This document shows, in pieces, positions 1-8,499 of a stretch of 64,000 bases of DNA. How positions within the stretch are numbered: position 1 is the first letter of the stretch; every line of letters starts with the position of its first letter. The stretch spans positions 1 to 64,000 of the forward strand of contig BNUQ01000005.1 of NCBI GenBank assembly GCA_025997475.1. The letters are read 5' to 3'. Below the pieces are notes generated by a model, which saw only the letters and a program-made list of their open reading frames with translations, was not told the origin of the DNA and made no database searches. The position numbers and the translations under genes are program-made. Source of the stretch: Planctomycetales bacterium. Its GTDB lineage: Bacteria; Planctomycetota; SZUA-567.

Positions 1-2
1 GG

Positions 3-137
3 AACGAGGTGGAGCGTTACTTCCGTAAAATCAAAGGGTTCCGGCGAGTGTTTACCCGCTATGACAAACTTGACACCGTCTATTCCGCCTTCGTTATGTT
101 CACGATGATTTGCGAACTACTACGACAGTTAAAGTGA
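3..137 (+). CDS. IS5-family-type transposase, C-terminal end only (cut by window edge)
   Basis: An open frame runs in from the left edge and stops at a TGA at 135-137, giving 44 residues. It contains VERYFRKIKGFRRVFTRYDK, which is the end of the DDE domain in IS5-family transposases: the catalytic Glu region followed by a basic helix. The start and most of the gene lie outside the window, so I cannot tell whether the element is intact. No terminal inverted repeat could be identified in the 7 bp between its stop and the next gene. The convergent ExeA-like gene begins its stop codon only 8 bp away, so the insertion sequence ends very close to that gene. Confidence 0.75.
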   Translation, partial: NEVERYFRKIKGFRRVFTRYDKLDTVYSAFVMFTMICELLRQLK

Positions 138-144
138 ACACGAC

Positions 145-945
145 CTAATTCCGGCTATCCGCGACGGCTTGGCGCGCGAGGTCTTCGTCGATGAGCGGGG
201 CTTTTTTGCCGTAGCCGAGCAACAGCGACATATCGGCAAGACCGTTCAGACGGCGCGGAACGCCCTGCGCCGCCTCGACCAACAAGGTTTCCGCCGCCGC
301 CGTGAACAGGTCTTCCCGCCCGTTCGCCACGCGCAAGCGGTGATGCAAATACGCGCGCGACTCCTCGGCGTTTAACGCGCCCAAATGCATCCGCACCGTC
401 AGCCGTTGGTGAAATTGCGGCGACGCTTTGACCATTTCCCGGATTTCCGGCTGTCCCAATAAAATCAAACTCACCGTAAATTGCCGGTCTTGTTGAAAAT
501 TCATCAGTAGGCGCATTTCTTCGAGCGTGTCGGCGTCCGCCGCGAGTTGCGCCTCATCGACAAAAATCAGCGTCGCGCGTCCGGCGGCTTGGTGCGCCGC
601 GAAACAGTCGCTCAAATAACTGAGCAACCGCGCGCGATTGTGTTGTAGCGTGCTGACGCCGAACTGTCGCAAAATTTCCCGCAAAAATTCTTCGGTGCTT
701 AAACTCGAATACGTCAAATACGCCGCCTCAAACCGCTCGGCGTCCAAGGTGTCCAACACCACTCGCGCCAACATTGTTTTGCCGCAACCGACCTCGCCGG
801 ACAACAACATTCCGCCCTGACCTTCGAGAATGCAATACAACATCCGCGTTAGCGCCTCTTCGTGTTGCGGCGAAAAGAAAAAATAATGCGGGTCGGGCGT
901 GTTGCGAAACGGCTTGTCCGACAAGCCCCAGTGTTGTTCATACAT
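145..945 (-). CDS. ExeA/GspA-like AAA ATPase
   Basis: This 266-residue protein has a Walker A motif (GEVGCGKT, residues 50-57) and a Walker B motif (LIFVDEAQ, about 126-133). It also has the N-terminal pattern seen in ExeA, MshM and GspA ATPases (WGLSDKPF.. then HEEAL). ExeA works with ExeB to place the type II secretin in peptidoglycan, but short relatives without the C-terminal peptidoglycan-binding domain are widespread and occur near pilus genes and transposons. This one has only the ATPase part. It follows phoU on the same strand after 84 bp and abuts an IS5-type end. No secretion genes are in the window, so its partner is unknown. Family call is firm, role is not. Confidence 0.85.
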   Translation of the reverse strand: MYEQHWGLSDKPFRNTPDPHYFFFSPQHEEALTRMLYCILEGQGGMLLSGEVGCGKTMLARVVLDTLDAERFEAAYLTYSSLSTEEFLREILRQFGVSTLQHNRARLLSYLSDCFAAHQAAGRATLIFVDEAQLAADADTLEEMRLLMNFQQDRQFTVSLILLGQPEIREMVKASPQFHQRLTVRMHLGALNAEESRAYLHHRLRVANGREDLFTAAAETLLVEAAQGVPRRLNGLADMSLLLGYGKKAPLIDEDLARQAVADSRN

Positions 946-1029
946 AATTGAGTCCCTTGTTTAACCGGTTGGGCAATCACGCCGTCGTCGCCCAATTTTC
1001 CGCGTCGAGCCGCCGCAAGGTCGCGGCGG

Positions 1030-1692
1030 TCATTCCGATTCGCCGCTCGTCCGCACGATTTTCCCTTCGACCAAATAAATAATCTGCGCCGCGATATCGA
1101 CCGCGAGGTCGGCGATACGTTCAAGATTTCGCGAAGCGGCGATAATCGTAATCCATTGCGGCGCGGTTTCCGGCGCGGCGACAATCGCGGCTTCGGCGAT
1201 TTTTTTCACCTGCCGTTTTCGGTGGTCAACCTCGTCGTCGGCGAGTTCAATTTTACGCGCCGGCGCGGGGTCGAGTTTGACGAACGCGTCGATGCTGTCT
1301 TTGAGCATCGCGTTTGCCCGCGCCGACATTTCCGCAAATTCCGCCGGCAACGTCATCGGCGCCTGCCGCGTCAGCGAGCGCGCTTTTTTGGCGAGATTCA
1401 CCGCCAACGCGCCGACCCGTTCCAACGTGTTGCTGATTTTCACCGTCGCGACCACAAAGCGCAAATCGACCGCCACGGGCTGATAGAGCGCGAGAATTTT
1501 CAGACAGTTCTCTTCGATTGCGAGTTCAAAGTCGTCAATTTCGTGCGCGGTCGCGATAATCTTTCCGGCGTTTTCGCCGTCGCGGTCAATCACCGCGGCG
1601 GTGGCGATTTGCGTGCGTTTTTCAACTTGCGCGCAAAAGTCCACCATCGAGTTTTTTAACTGTTCGAGTTCGCGAATAAAATGCATCGTCAT
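1030..1692 (-). CDS. phoU: phosphate-signalling protein PhoU
   Basis: About 220 residues of helical protein with two PhoU repeats. It contains the family's metal-binding style segments, for example VDLRFVVATVKISNTLERVGALA in two pieces and later ASRNLERIADLAVDI. PhoU links the Pst transporter to the PhoR/PhoB system and keeps the Pho regulon off when phosphate is plentiful. I start it at the ATG that overlaps the pstB stop codon (TAATG arrangement, 1690-1692), not at the longer frame inside pstB; a second ATG two codons later is also possible. It is the last pst gene, so translation is probably coupled to pstB. Confidence 0.93.
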   Translation of the reverse strand: MTMHFIRELEQLKNSMVDFCAQVEKRTQIATAAVIDRDGENAGKIIATAHEIDDFELAIEENCLKILALYQPVAVDLRFVVATVKISNTLERVGALAVNLAKKARSLTRQAPMTLPAEFAEMSARANAMLKDSIDAFVKLDPAPARKIELADDEVDHRKRQVKKIAEAAIVAAPETAPQWITIIAASRNLERIADLAVDIAAQIIYLVEGKIVRTSGESE

Positions 1693-2465
1693 TAGCCGAA
1701 TCTCCCCGTGAGATAATCTTCCGTTTCTTTGCATCGCGGCGCGGTGAAGAGCGTCTCGGTTTCGCCGACTTCCACGAGTTTCCCCTCGTAAAAAAACGCG
1801 GTCAAATCCGACACCCGCGCCGCCTGTTGCATATTGTGCGTAACAATCACGATGGTGTATTGCCCCGCGAGTTCATTGATTAAATCCTCGATTTTGTTGG
1901 TCGAACGCGGGTCGAGCGCCGAACACGGCTCGTCCATCAGCACGATTTCCGGCGCGACCGCAATCGCCCGCGCGATACAGAGCCGCTGATGTTGTCCGCC
2001 GGAAAGTCCGAACGCGGAGTCGTGTAGCCGGTCTTTGACTTCGTCCCAGAGCGCCGCGCGTTTTAAGCTTTGCTCGCAGGCGTCGGTCAAAAACGTCCGG
2101 TTGCGATGCCCCGCAATGCGCAAGCCGTAAACCACGTTTTCAAAAATGCTTTTCGGAAAGGGATTGGGTTTTTGAAACACCATTCCGACCTGCCGCCGCA
2201 AGTCAATCACGTCGATTTCCGGGTCGTTAATTTCTTTGCCGTCGAGCCGGAGCGAGCCGGTCATTTTCGTGCCGTCGATTAAATCGTTCATCCGGTTCAA
2301 ACAGCGTAAAAACGTGGATTTGCCGCAACCCGACGGACCGATAAACGCGGTTACTTTTCCCCGCGGAATATCGAGCGCGAGCTGATGCAACGCCGGTTTC
2401 GCGCCGTAGAAAAAGTTAAAATCCCGCGCGACCACGAGCGGCGCGCACGTTTCGAGATTAGGCAT
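1692..2465 (-). CDS. pstB: phosphate ABC transporter ATP-binding protein PstB
   Basis: 257 residues, the usual length. Walker A is GPSGCGKS (43-50), the Q-loop region is [19 protein letters not shown], the signature is LSGGQ (154-158) and Walker B is IVLMDE (174-179). The first three are diagnostic for PstB among ABC ATPases. It powers high-affinity phosphate import through PstC and PstA. It overlaps phoU and is separated from pstA by 211 bp that hold a palindromic repeat, so expression of the two halves of the operon may be uneven. Confidence 0.96.
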   Translation of the reverse strand: MPNLETCAPLVVARDFNFFYGAKPALHQLALDIPRGKVTAFIGPSGCGKSTFLRCLNRMNDLIDGTKMTGSLRLDGKEINDPEIDVIDLRRQVGMVFQKPNPFPKSIFENVVYGLRIAGHRNRTFLTDACEQSLKRAALWDEVKDRLHDSAFGLSGGQHQRLCIARAIAVAPEIVLMDEPCSALDPRSTNKIEDLINELAGQYTIVIVTHNMQQAARVSDLTAFFYEGKLVEVGETETLFTAPRCKETEDYLTGRFG

Positions 2466-2550
2466 CTCAGTTCCTCGCCGAGAAAATTAGAGTTGTTCGG
2501 TAACGATCAAGAGCCGGAGATTCGTCCGCGAATTTTCACGAATTATTTTT

Positions 2551-2664
2551 TTGTTTCTCCCAGAGGCGCAGAGCCACAGCGTTTCACCGAGAAAGAGCGG
2601 AATAAAGTATCGCTTTATTTTTTCTCTTTTTTCTCTCTCTGCCTCTGTGGCTCGGCGAGAAAAA
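2551..2664. repeat. palindromic intergenic repeat between pstA and pstB
   Basis: The segment starts TTTCTCCCAGAGGCGCAGAG and ends with a rough complement (CTCTGCCTCTGTGG...GAGAAA), forming a long imperfect hairpin. Similar text occurs at about 51375-51475. It lies inside an operon, between the stop of pstA and the start of pstB. It looks like a dispersed repeat and not a gene. Confidence 0.6.
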
Positions 2665-2676
2665 ATTCGGGTTAAT

Positions 2677-4311
2677 TTACAGCGCGTGCGCCGCGTATTT
2701 TTTGCGCATATAATTGCGCAGTTTAATGGCGACGACGTTTAAGGTAAAAACCAGTAGCAACAACAACAGCGCGGTAACATACACTAACGGTTTCGCGGCT
2801 TCGACATTCGGCGACTGAAAGCCGACGTCGTAAATGTGAAAGCCGAGATGCATAAATTTACGCTCCAAATGCGCGAACGGAAAGATGGAATCGAGCGGCA
2901 TCGCGGGCGCGGACTTCACCACGCCGGTCAGCATCAGCGGCGCCACTTCGCCGGCGGCGCGGGCAATCGCCAAAATAAAACCGGTCAAAATTCCCGGACT
3001 TGCCATCGGTAGCGTCGCGCGCCACAACGTCTGCCAGCGCGTCGCGCCGAGCGCCAGCGACCCTTGTCGAATTTCCGCCGGCACCGCGCCGAGCGCTTCC
3101 TCGGTGGCGACGATTACCACCGGCAACGTCAACAGCCCCAGCGTTAAACTCGCCCATAAAATCCCGCCGGTGCCGAACGTGGTGATGCCCGCGGCGACGC
3201 GCTCGGGATAAAGGATTTGGTCGAGCGTGCCGCCGATGCCGTAAATGAAAAAACTCAAACCGAAAATTCCATACACAATCGACGGAATTCCCGCGAGATT
3301 ATTCACCGCGATACGGATAAGCCGCGTGAGCGCGCCGTCGCGCGCGTATTCGCGCAAATAAATTCCGGCAATCACGCCGAACGGAAACGCGCTGATGGCC
3401 ATTAAAAAGATGAGAATCACCGTGCCGAGGATATTCGGCAACACGCCGCCTTCGGTGTTCGCCTCGCGCGGCATCGCGCTTAAAATCGTCCACGCGCGCG
3501 CCGCCATATATTTTTGCCGTCCGGCGAACGACAAGGCGTTGGGGAAAGTCAGCCGCGCAATCGCGCGTATCGGTAGCCGCACCGTTTGCCGTTCGGCGGT
3601 TTGGAAAATAAAAATTTCGCGGTCGGCGGCGGCTTGCAACGCTTGCAACCGCGCGAGTTCCGCCACCGACGCCTGTTTGATTGCCGCGTTTTCCGCGTCG
3701 AGAAGGTCAAGTTCTTTTTGCGCGGTTTCGCGTCCGCGCGCGTTATGCGCCGCGTATTGTAAGCGCAATTGGCGCAGTTGTCCGGCGCGCAAGGTCTCGG
3801 ATAAATACGCGAGTTTTTGTTGCGCGCGGTCAATCGGCGGATTTACGCGCGCCAGCGTCGTTTGCCACAATTCGACCGCGCCGGCAAAATCCGCGGCGAA
3901 ATTCCGCGTTTCGCCGGCGATTTCCGCGCCGGTCAAAAATCCGTAAAAATCGCCGCCGCCGTCGCGTTCGACGAGCGCGGCGGCAAGCGGATAGGTAATC
4001 GCGGCCACGGCGGCATCGTCTAACCAGCGAAAATCCGCCCGATTGTTTAACTCGCGGTTCGCGACTTTATATTGCGTGCGCCGACCGCCCTCCGGCGCGA
4101 GTTCGTTTTTTTGCGCGACGCCCAAAAACGTGCCGCCGTCGCGCACGGTAATCAGCGCCAATTTCGGGGCAAGCAAATGCCGCATCGCGTTGACCGAAAT
4201 AATGCCCGCAAACAACAGAATCATCGCGACGGTCAGCCCCAACGCCGCCGCCGCCAACCACACCCCGGGCTCGCCAATTCGCCAAAAATTTTTTCGTTGA
4301 TGCGCGGTCAT
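2677..4311 (-). CDS. pstA: phosphate ABC transporter permease PstA with large N-terminal domain
   Basis: 544 residues, almost twice the length of E. coli PstA. After a membrane helix at about 17-41 there are some 240 residues outside the membrane, including a charged, probably coiled-coil stretch around 155-240. The MetI-type permease domain follows (about 295-535). The cytoplasmic EAA loop is visible as EEALGAVPAEIRQGSLALGA, which contacts PstB. Long PstA proteins of this shape are known in proteobacteria. It sits between pstC (182 bp upstream) and pstB (211 bp downstream) on one strand. Confidence 0.92.
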   Translation of the reverse strand: MTAHQRKNFWRIGEPGVWLAAAALGLTVAMILLFAGIISVNAMRHLLAPKLALITVRDGGTFLGVAQKNELAPEGGRRTQYKVANRELNNRADFRWLDDAAVAAITYPLAAALVERDGGGDFYGFLTGAEIAGETRNFAADFAGAVELWQTTLARVNPPIDRAQQKLAYLSETLRAGQLRQLRLQYAAHNARGRETAQKELDLLDAENAAIKQASVAELARLQALQAAADREIFIFQTAERQTVRLPIRAIARLTFPNALSFAGRQKYMAARAWTILSAMPREANTEGGVLPNILGTVILIFLMAISAFPFGVIAGIYLREYARDGALTRLIRIAVNNLAGIPSIVYGIFGLSFFIYGIGGTLDQILYPERVAAGITTFGTGGILWASLTLGLLTLPVVIVATEEALGAVPAEIRQGSLALGATRWQTLWRATLPMASPGILTGFILAIARAAGEVAPLMLTGVVKSAPAMPLDSIFPFAHLERKFMHLGFHIYDVGFQSPNVEAAKPLVYVTALLLLLLVFTLNVVAIKLRNYMRKKYAAHAL

Positions 4312-4328
4312 ATTTTATCGTCGTTTAA

Positions 4329-4490
4329 TAGACCTGTTCGACAACCAATTCGCGGCAAATTTTCGGCTAATTTCCCGTTCCGCCGCGTCAAAATTCCTCG
4401 CAATACCTCGGTATTGTTTCGTCATTTTTCCTTGCGGAACGAAAAATTAGACACGAAAATTTGTTCGCTCTCGGTTATCGAACAGGTCTA
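4329..4490. repeat. inverted repeat filling the pstC-pstA spacer
   Basis: Two perfect 13-bp arms, TAGACCTGTTCGA at 4329-4341 and its complement at 4478-4490, bracket almost the entire 182-bp spacer between pstC and pstA. The inside holds further short complementary stretches. It could be a small inserted repeat or an RNA processing structure inside the operon; sequence alone does not decide. Confidence 0.55.
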
Positions 4491-4493
4491 ATG

Positions 4494-6917
4494 TTAGAAG
4501 CGCCCGAAGCGCCGGCGCAGGTTTTGCCGCACGATTTCCGCCAGCGTATTTAGGACAAAAGTTTGCGCGAACAACAGCACCGCGCATAAAAACAGCACGC
4601 GGTAGAGGGTGCCGCCGACGGGCGCTTCGGGCATTTCCACCGCGATATTTGCCGCGAGCGTGCGCATCCCGTCGAACGGGCTGAAACTCATTACCGGCGT
4701 GTTGCCGGTGGCCATTAAGACAATCATCGTTTCGCCGACGGCGCGTCCGAGCCCAATCATTATGGCGGCGAAAATGCCGGGGCTTGCCGAGGGTAAAATC
4801 ACGCGCCACGCCGTTTGCCAGCGCGACGCGCCGAGCGCCAGCGACGCGGAAAACAGCGACGGCGGCACCGAGGACAGCGCGTCTTCGGCTAACGAAAAAA
4901 TGGTCGGAATCACCGCAAATCCTAACGCGAACGCGATAATCAAGGCGTTGCGCTGGTCGTAACGCCACGCAGAGTCGGGGAATTCGCGCGCCAACCATTG
5001 CAACAGCGTCGCGTGAAAATCGCCGTGAAAAAATTGTCGTTCAATCGCGGGCGCGGCGAAAATCACCGTCAGCGCCAACGCCGCCAGCGGCAGGACGACG
5101 AGTAAAAATTCGTAACCGTTTTCAACCCGTTTGCCGAGCGGCAAATGGCGGAACCGCCGCCAGAGTTCGAGAAAAATCAAGGCGGCGATCGGCGCCAGGA
5201 TTAGCGCGAACGGCGCGAGAAACAAACGGCTTTCCAACGCGGGCGCGAGCCAGAGCGCCGCGAGAAAACCGATAACCACCGACGGCGCCGCCGCCATCAT
5301 TTCCACCGCCGGTTTAATGACGCCGCGCCAACGGCGCGCCGCAAATTGACTGACATACAGCGCCGACAACAGCGCCAGCGGCAACGCGAACAACATCGCG
5401 TAAACCGTGCCTTTTATCGTGCCGAGCAAGAGCGGCATCAGCGATAATTTCGGCTCGGAATCGGCGGAGCCGGTCGATTGCCACACCCATTCGGGGCGCT
5501 GATAATTTTCATACCACAACCGCCGGAAAAAACCGGCGAAGCCGCTTTCGGGATACGGATTGTGCACGCGCCAAAATTGCGCGCGGTTGTCGGCGGTCAA
5601 AAGCGCCAGCGTGTCGCCGCGCCGGTTGACCGCGAATTGCGTCGGCGAGGTTTGCGTGGCGATGGTCAGCAACTGCCGTCCGGTGGTCGTGAATTCGCCG
5701 CGAATTTGCCCGTCGGCGGACAGCGCGAACAGCGAGCGGTTGCGTTCGCCGGACGCGAGCGCGATGACCGGCGCGGCGGACGCGCCCGTCCAAGAATGTA
5801 GCGGGCGCAAATGCCAAGCGTCCGTTTCGCGCCGCATTTGCCACGCGGAAAACGCGCCGTTTTCGCCGCCCGCCGCGAGCGTCGCGTCGCCGAACAACAG
5901 CGCGAGCGACGTAATCGGATGGGTCTCGCGAAAAATCGGCGTAGTATCGCAACTAAAATCGCGACCGTCGGACGGGAAAAAAACGTTGATGATTTCGCCG
6001 TTCGCCGTGCCGAGAAACAATCGCGAACTGTCGGCGGAAAGCGCGGCGGCGGTGATTGACGGCGCGGCGGACGGCAACGTAAATTCGCGGACGGAAATTT
6101 CCGGCGCGCTTTTCGCGCCCAGCAAACCGCGCGGCGGCTTACTACGGCGTTCGCTAATCTGTCCGTCGGCGGCGACGCGAATAACCGTTTTTTCACCGTT
6201 GTCGTCGGCGCGCATCATAGCGAAAATCACCGGCGACGAATTGGCTTGGCGTTCTGCACGGTCGGCGGCGGGCGGCGCGGACGGCGCGGGCGGCGCGGGC
6301 GGCGCGGAAATTGCGGTGGCGGGAGTATTTTGAACGGCGGAATTTTTCGGCGCGGCGGCGGCGGGCGGGGTTTCGACATCGTCGGCGATGACGACAAATT
6401 CTCGCGGCGGCGAAACGCTTGGGGAATTAACTGTAAATTCGGCGGCGGTCAGCGCGAGCCGCATTTCAACTAACGACACCGCGCCGTTGTCCCATAATAA
6501 TGAAAAGCGGTCGCCCTGTTTTTCGGCGCGGACAATCCGCTGGGCGGAATTATCCGGCGGCGCAAGCGGGGCGCCGAAAATAAAACTCGGCGAAGCGGCG
6601 CCGTCGATAAACGCGGTCGCACCGTCGGGGAAAATCATTCCCGCGACTAACGGCGAACCGGCAAGCCCGCTGTCAGCCGCAAACGCCACGGGTTTGGCGC
6701 GCGCGCCTCCTTCCGGCAACAACGTTTCCTGCGCCAACGTCGCGGACGCGGGGAAAAATAACGGCGCGGCTTCGACTAAAATCGCCGCCACAATCGCAAT
6801 CACCGCGGCAATAATCAATACACCGCCCGCCGTGATGATTCTTGCCGTCCAACGGTCAAAGAATTTGACCTGCCGATTATGCGGCGCCCCGCGACTTTGA
6901 TGACGTGAAAAAAACAT
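4494..6917 (-). CDS. pstC: phosphate ABC transporter permease PstC with large WD40-like domain
   Basis: 807 residues against about 320 in E. coli. A membrane helix lies at about 25-53, then about 450 residues outside the membrane, then the permease domain from about 505 with an EAA loop (EDALSSVPPSLFSASLALGA). The extra domain holds a Pro/Ala-rich linker near 190-230. After it come at least four beta-strand repeats that look like propeller blades, each with a short LALLFGDATLAAGGENG-like pattern. Enlarged PstC proteins are known in gammaproteobacteria; a sensory or substrate-capturing role is only a guess. The start has GAGGA immediately before it, a poor spacing. Confidence 0.9.
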   Translation of the reverse strand: MFFSRHQSRGAPHNRQVKFFDRWTARIITAGGVLIIAAVIAIVAAILVEAAPLFFPASATLAQETLLPEGGARAKPVAFAADSGLAGSPLVAGMIFPDGATAFIDGAASPSFIFGAPLAPPDNSAQRIVRAEKQGDRFSLLWDNGAVSLVEMRLALTAAEFTVNSPSVSPPREFVVIADDVETPPAAAAPKNSAVQNTPATAISAPPAPPAPSAPPAADRAERQANSSPVIFAMMRADDNGEKTVIRVAADGQISERRSKPPRGLLGAKSAPEISVREFTLPSAAPSITAAALSADSSRLFLGTANGEIINVFFPSDGRDFSCDTTPIFRETHPITSLALLFGDATLAAGGENGAFSAWQMRRETDAWHLRPLHSWTGASAAPVIALASGERNRSLFALSADGQIRGEFTTTGRQLLTIATQTSPTQFAVNRRGDTLALLTADNRAQFWRVHNPYPESGFAGFFRRLWYENYQRPEWVWQSTGSADSEPKLSLMPLLLGTIKGTVYAMLFALPLALLSALYVSQFAARRWRGVIKPAVEMMAAAPSVVIGFLAALWLAPALESRLFLAPFALILAPIAALIFLELWRRFRHLPLGKRVENGYEFLLVVLPLAALALTVIFAAPAIERQFFHGDFHATLLQWLAREFPDSAWRYDQRNALIIAFALGFAVIPTIFSLAEDALSSVPPSLFSASLALGASRWQTAWRVILPSASPGIFAAIMIGLGRAVGETMIVLMATGNTPVMSFSPFDGMRTLAANIAVEMPEAPVGGTLYRVLFLCAVLLFAQTFVLNTLAEIVRQNLRRRFGRF

Positions 6918-6991
6918 TCCTCAATTCTTCTTTTTTTTTGCGGCTTTTTATCTCAAAAAAATCAGTCGGCGTTTTATCCGTAAAACCGCGG

Positions 6992-7954
6992 TTATTCTTC
7001 GATGTCCGCGAGTTGTTGGAGCGCCATTTCGTTGGGCAACGCGCCGTAGCCGTCTTTATCCACAATCGCCTGTCCGTCGCGCGACAAAATGAATTTTATG
7101 AATTCGCGCGTAACTTCCGGCAGCGGGACGCCCGCTTTTTTCGGGATATAGACGTAGAGTAGGCGTCCTAACGGATATTCGCCGTTAATCGCGCCGGCGA
7201 AGGTCGGTTCGACGAATTTGCCGTCGGCGGTTTCCGCGATAGGCAACACGCGAACTTCGGAAGTTTTATAGCCGATGCCCGAATAGCCGATACCAGCTTT
7301 GTCGTTGGCAATGCCGTTGACAATCGCCGCCGAGCCGGGCTGTTCTTTCACGGTGTTTTTGAAGTCGCCTTTTTTCAGCACGTGTTCTTTGAAAAACGAA
7401 TAGGTGCCGGAGGCGGAGTTGCGTCCATACATACTTATCGGGCGATTTGCCCAGTCGCCGGTTAAGCCGAGTTGTCCCCAATTGGTAATTTCGGCGGTTT
7501 CGCGCTTGCGGGTGTTGGAAAAAATCGCGTCGGCTTGCGCGAGCGACAGTCCTGTGAGCGGATTGTCTTTATTGACGTAAATCGCGACGCAATCGACCGC
7601 CACCGCGACCGCCAACGGCTTAAATCCGTTTTTCTTTTCAAACGCATCAATTTCCGCGGGTGTCATCAGCCGCGACATCGGACCAATCTGCGCGACGCCT
7701 TCCGCGAGCGCGGGCGGCGCGGTCGCCGACCCTTTGCCTTCGATTTCCACTTTCACGCTGGGATATTGCGCACGAAACGCCTCCGCCCAGAACGCCATCA
7801 AATTATTGAGCGTATCCGAACCGATACTGGATAAACTTCCCGCCAAGCCGGCGGTCGGCGTATAGTTCGGCAGTTCGGCGGCGCGCACGTTCGTCAGTCC
7901 AACGGCGCACAGCAACGCCAGCGCCAAATTTTTTACGGCAGACAATTTACACAT
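6992..7954 (-). CDS. pstS: periplasmic phosphate-binding protein PstS
   Basis: 320 residues starting MCKLSAVKNLALALLCAVGL, a signal peptide cut near RAA-E. Phosphate-contacting segments typical of PstS are visible: SSIGSDTLNNLM near the mature N-terminus and RNSASGTYSFFKEHVL in the middle. The start at 7954 is set by the ribosome site AAGGAGAA at 7962-7969; a longer frame upstream has no such site. It is the first gene of the pst operon. A short inverted repeat with a T-rich tail follows its stop (about 6945-6990) and may reduce read-through into pstC. Confidence 0.95.
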   Translation of the reverse strand: MCKLSAVKNLALALLCAVGLTNVRAAELPNYTPTAGLAGSLSSIGSDTLNNLMAFWAEAFRAQYPSVKVEIEGKGSATAPPALAEGVAQIGPMSRLMTPAEIDAFEKKNGFKPLAVAVAVDCVAIYVNKDNPLTGLSLAQADAIFSNTRKRETAEITNWGQLGLTGDWANRPISMYGRNSASGTYSFFKEHVLKKGDFKNTVKEQPGSAAIVNGIANDKAGIGYSGIGYKTSEVRVLPIAETADGKFVEPTFAGAINGEYPLGRLLYVYIPKKAGVPLPEVTREFIKFILSRDGQAIVDKDGYGALPNEMALQQLADIEE

Positions 7955-7979
7955 AAGTCGGTTCTCCTTGGGGTGGTGA

Positions 7980-8008
7980 AATTCAAGCGCCACCGTGGCA
8001 CTTGAATT
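7980..8008. promoter_or_regulatory. near-perfect palindrome just upstream of pstS
   Basis: Arms AATTCAAGCGCCAC (7980-7993) and GTGGCACTTGAATT (7995-8008) are separated by one base and differ at one position. They lie about 25 bp upstream of the pstS start codon, immediately before the ribosome site. This position fits an operator for a dimeric regulator or an mRNA 5' hairpin. I see no clear Pho box (two direct CTGTCAT-like repeats). Confidence 0.5.
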
Positions 8009-8176
8009 CAAAAATTCCTGACCCATTGTAAGCGCCAAATCCGTAAATGCAACCCACGCCGAAGGGCAGGGCAGGAACGAGCTTTCCGCATTTGTCGCGC
8101 TTCCCGCTTTTTTGAAATTCTTAACTCAGGTTGCGCGATGATAATTATTCCGCTAATCGCCCCAACGGGGCGAAAC

Positions 8177-8403
8177 ATATCAGCCCAGGGTAAGGCACAC
8201 GCTCTATCGTGCCGCCACCCTGGGTAGCGGTTGATTGATAAAACCATCCGACAGTTCCGCCGTTAGGCGGCAAACGCCGCCTCCGGCGGCGAGGGCGGTT
8301 CGCCCAAACGCGGCGAACCGTCCAATTGCGGTTGGCGCTCCGCGCCGTCTTTACCTATGGTGGCGCGGCTGATAGAGCGTCGCCGCTTACCCTGGGCTGA
8401 TAT
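8177..8403. repeat. gene-free stretch with long inverted repeats
   Basis: The 545 bp between pstS and recJ hold no convincing gene. An 18-bp sequence (ATATCAGCCCAGGGTAAG, 8177-8194) returns as a perfect complement at 8386-8403. GC-rich palindromes such as GCCGCCTCCGGCGGC lie between. Open frames here are by-products of repeat composition. Confidence 0.7.
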
Positions 8404-8499
8404 ATTTCGCGCTTTCAGCGCGGCTGGCGGAGTTTTGCCGGTCAACAATTCGCTTCGCGCAATTTCAATTTTCAACTGTCCACGGCTCGCTCTTAATTC

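Noticed and set aside
849-1184. 111-codon minus-strand frame between phoU and the ExeA-like gene
   Set aside because: It overlaps both real genes out of frame and is Arg-rich.
8008-8475. Two short frames between pstS and recJ
   Set aside because: They lie in inverted-repeat sequence and have no ribosome sites or motifs.
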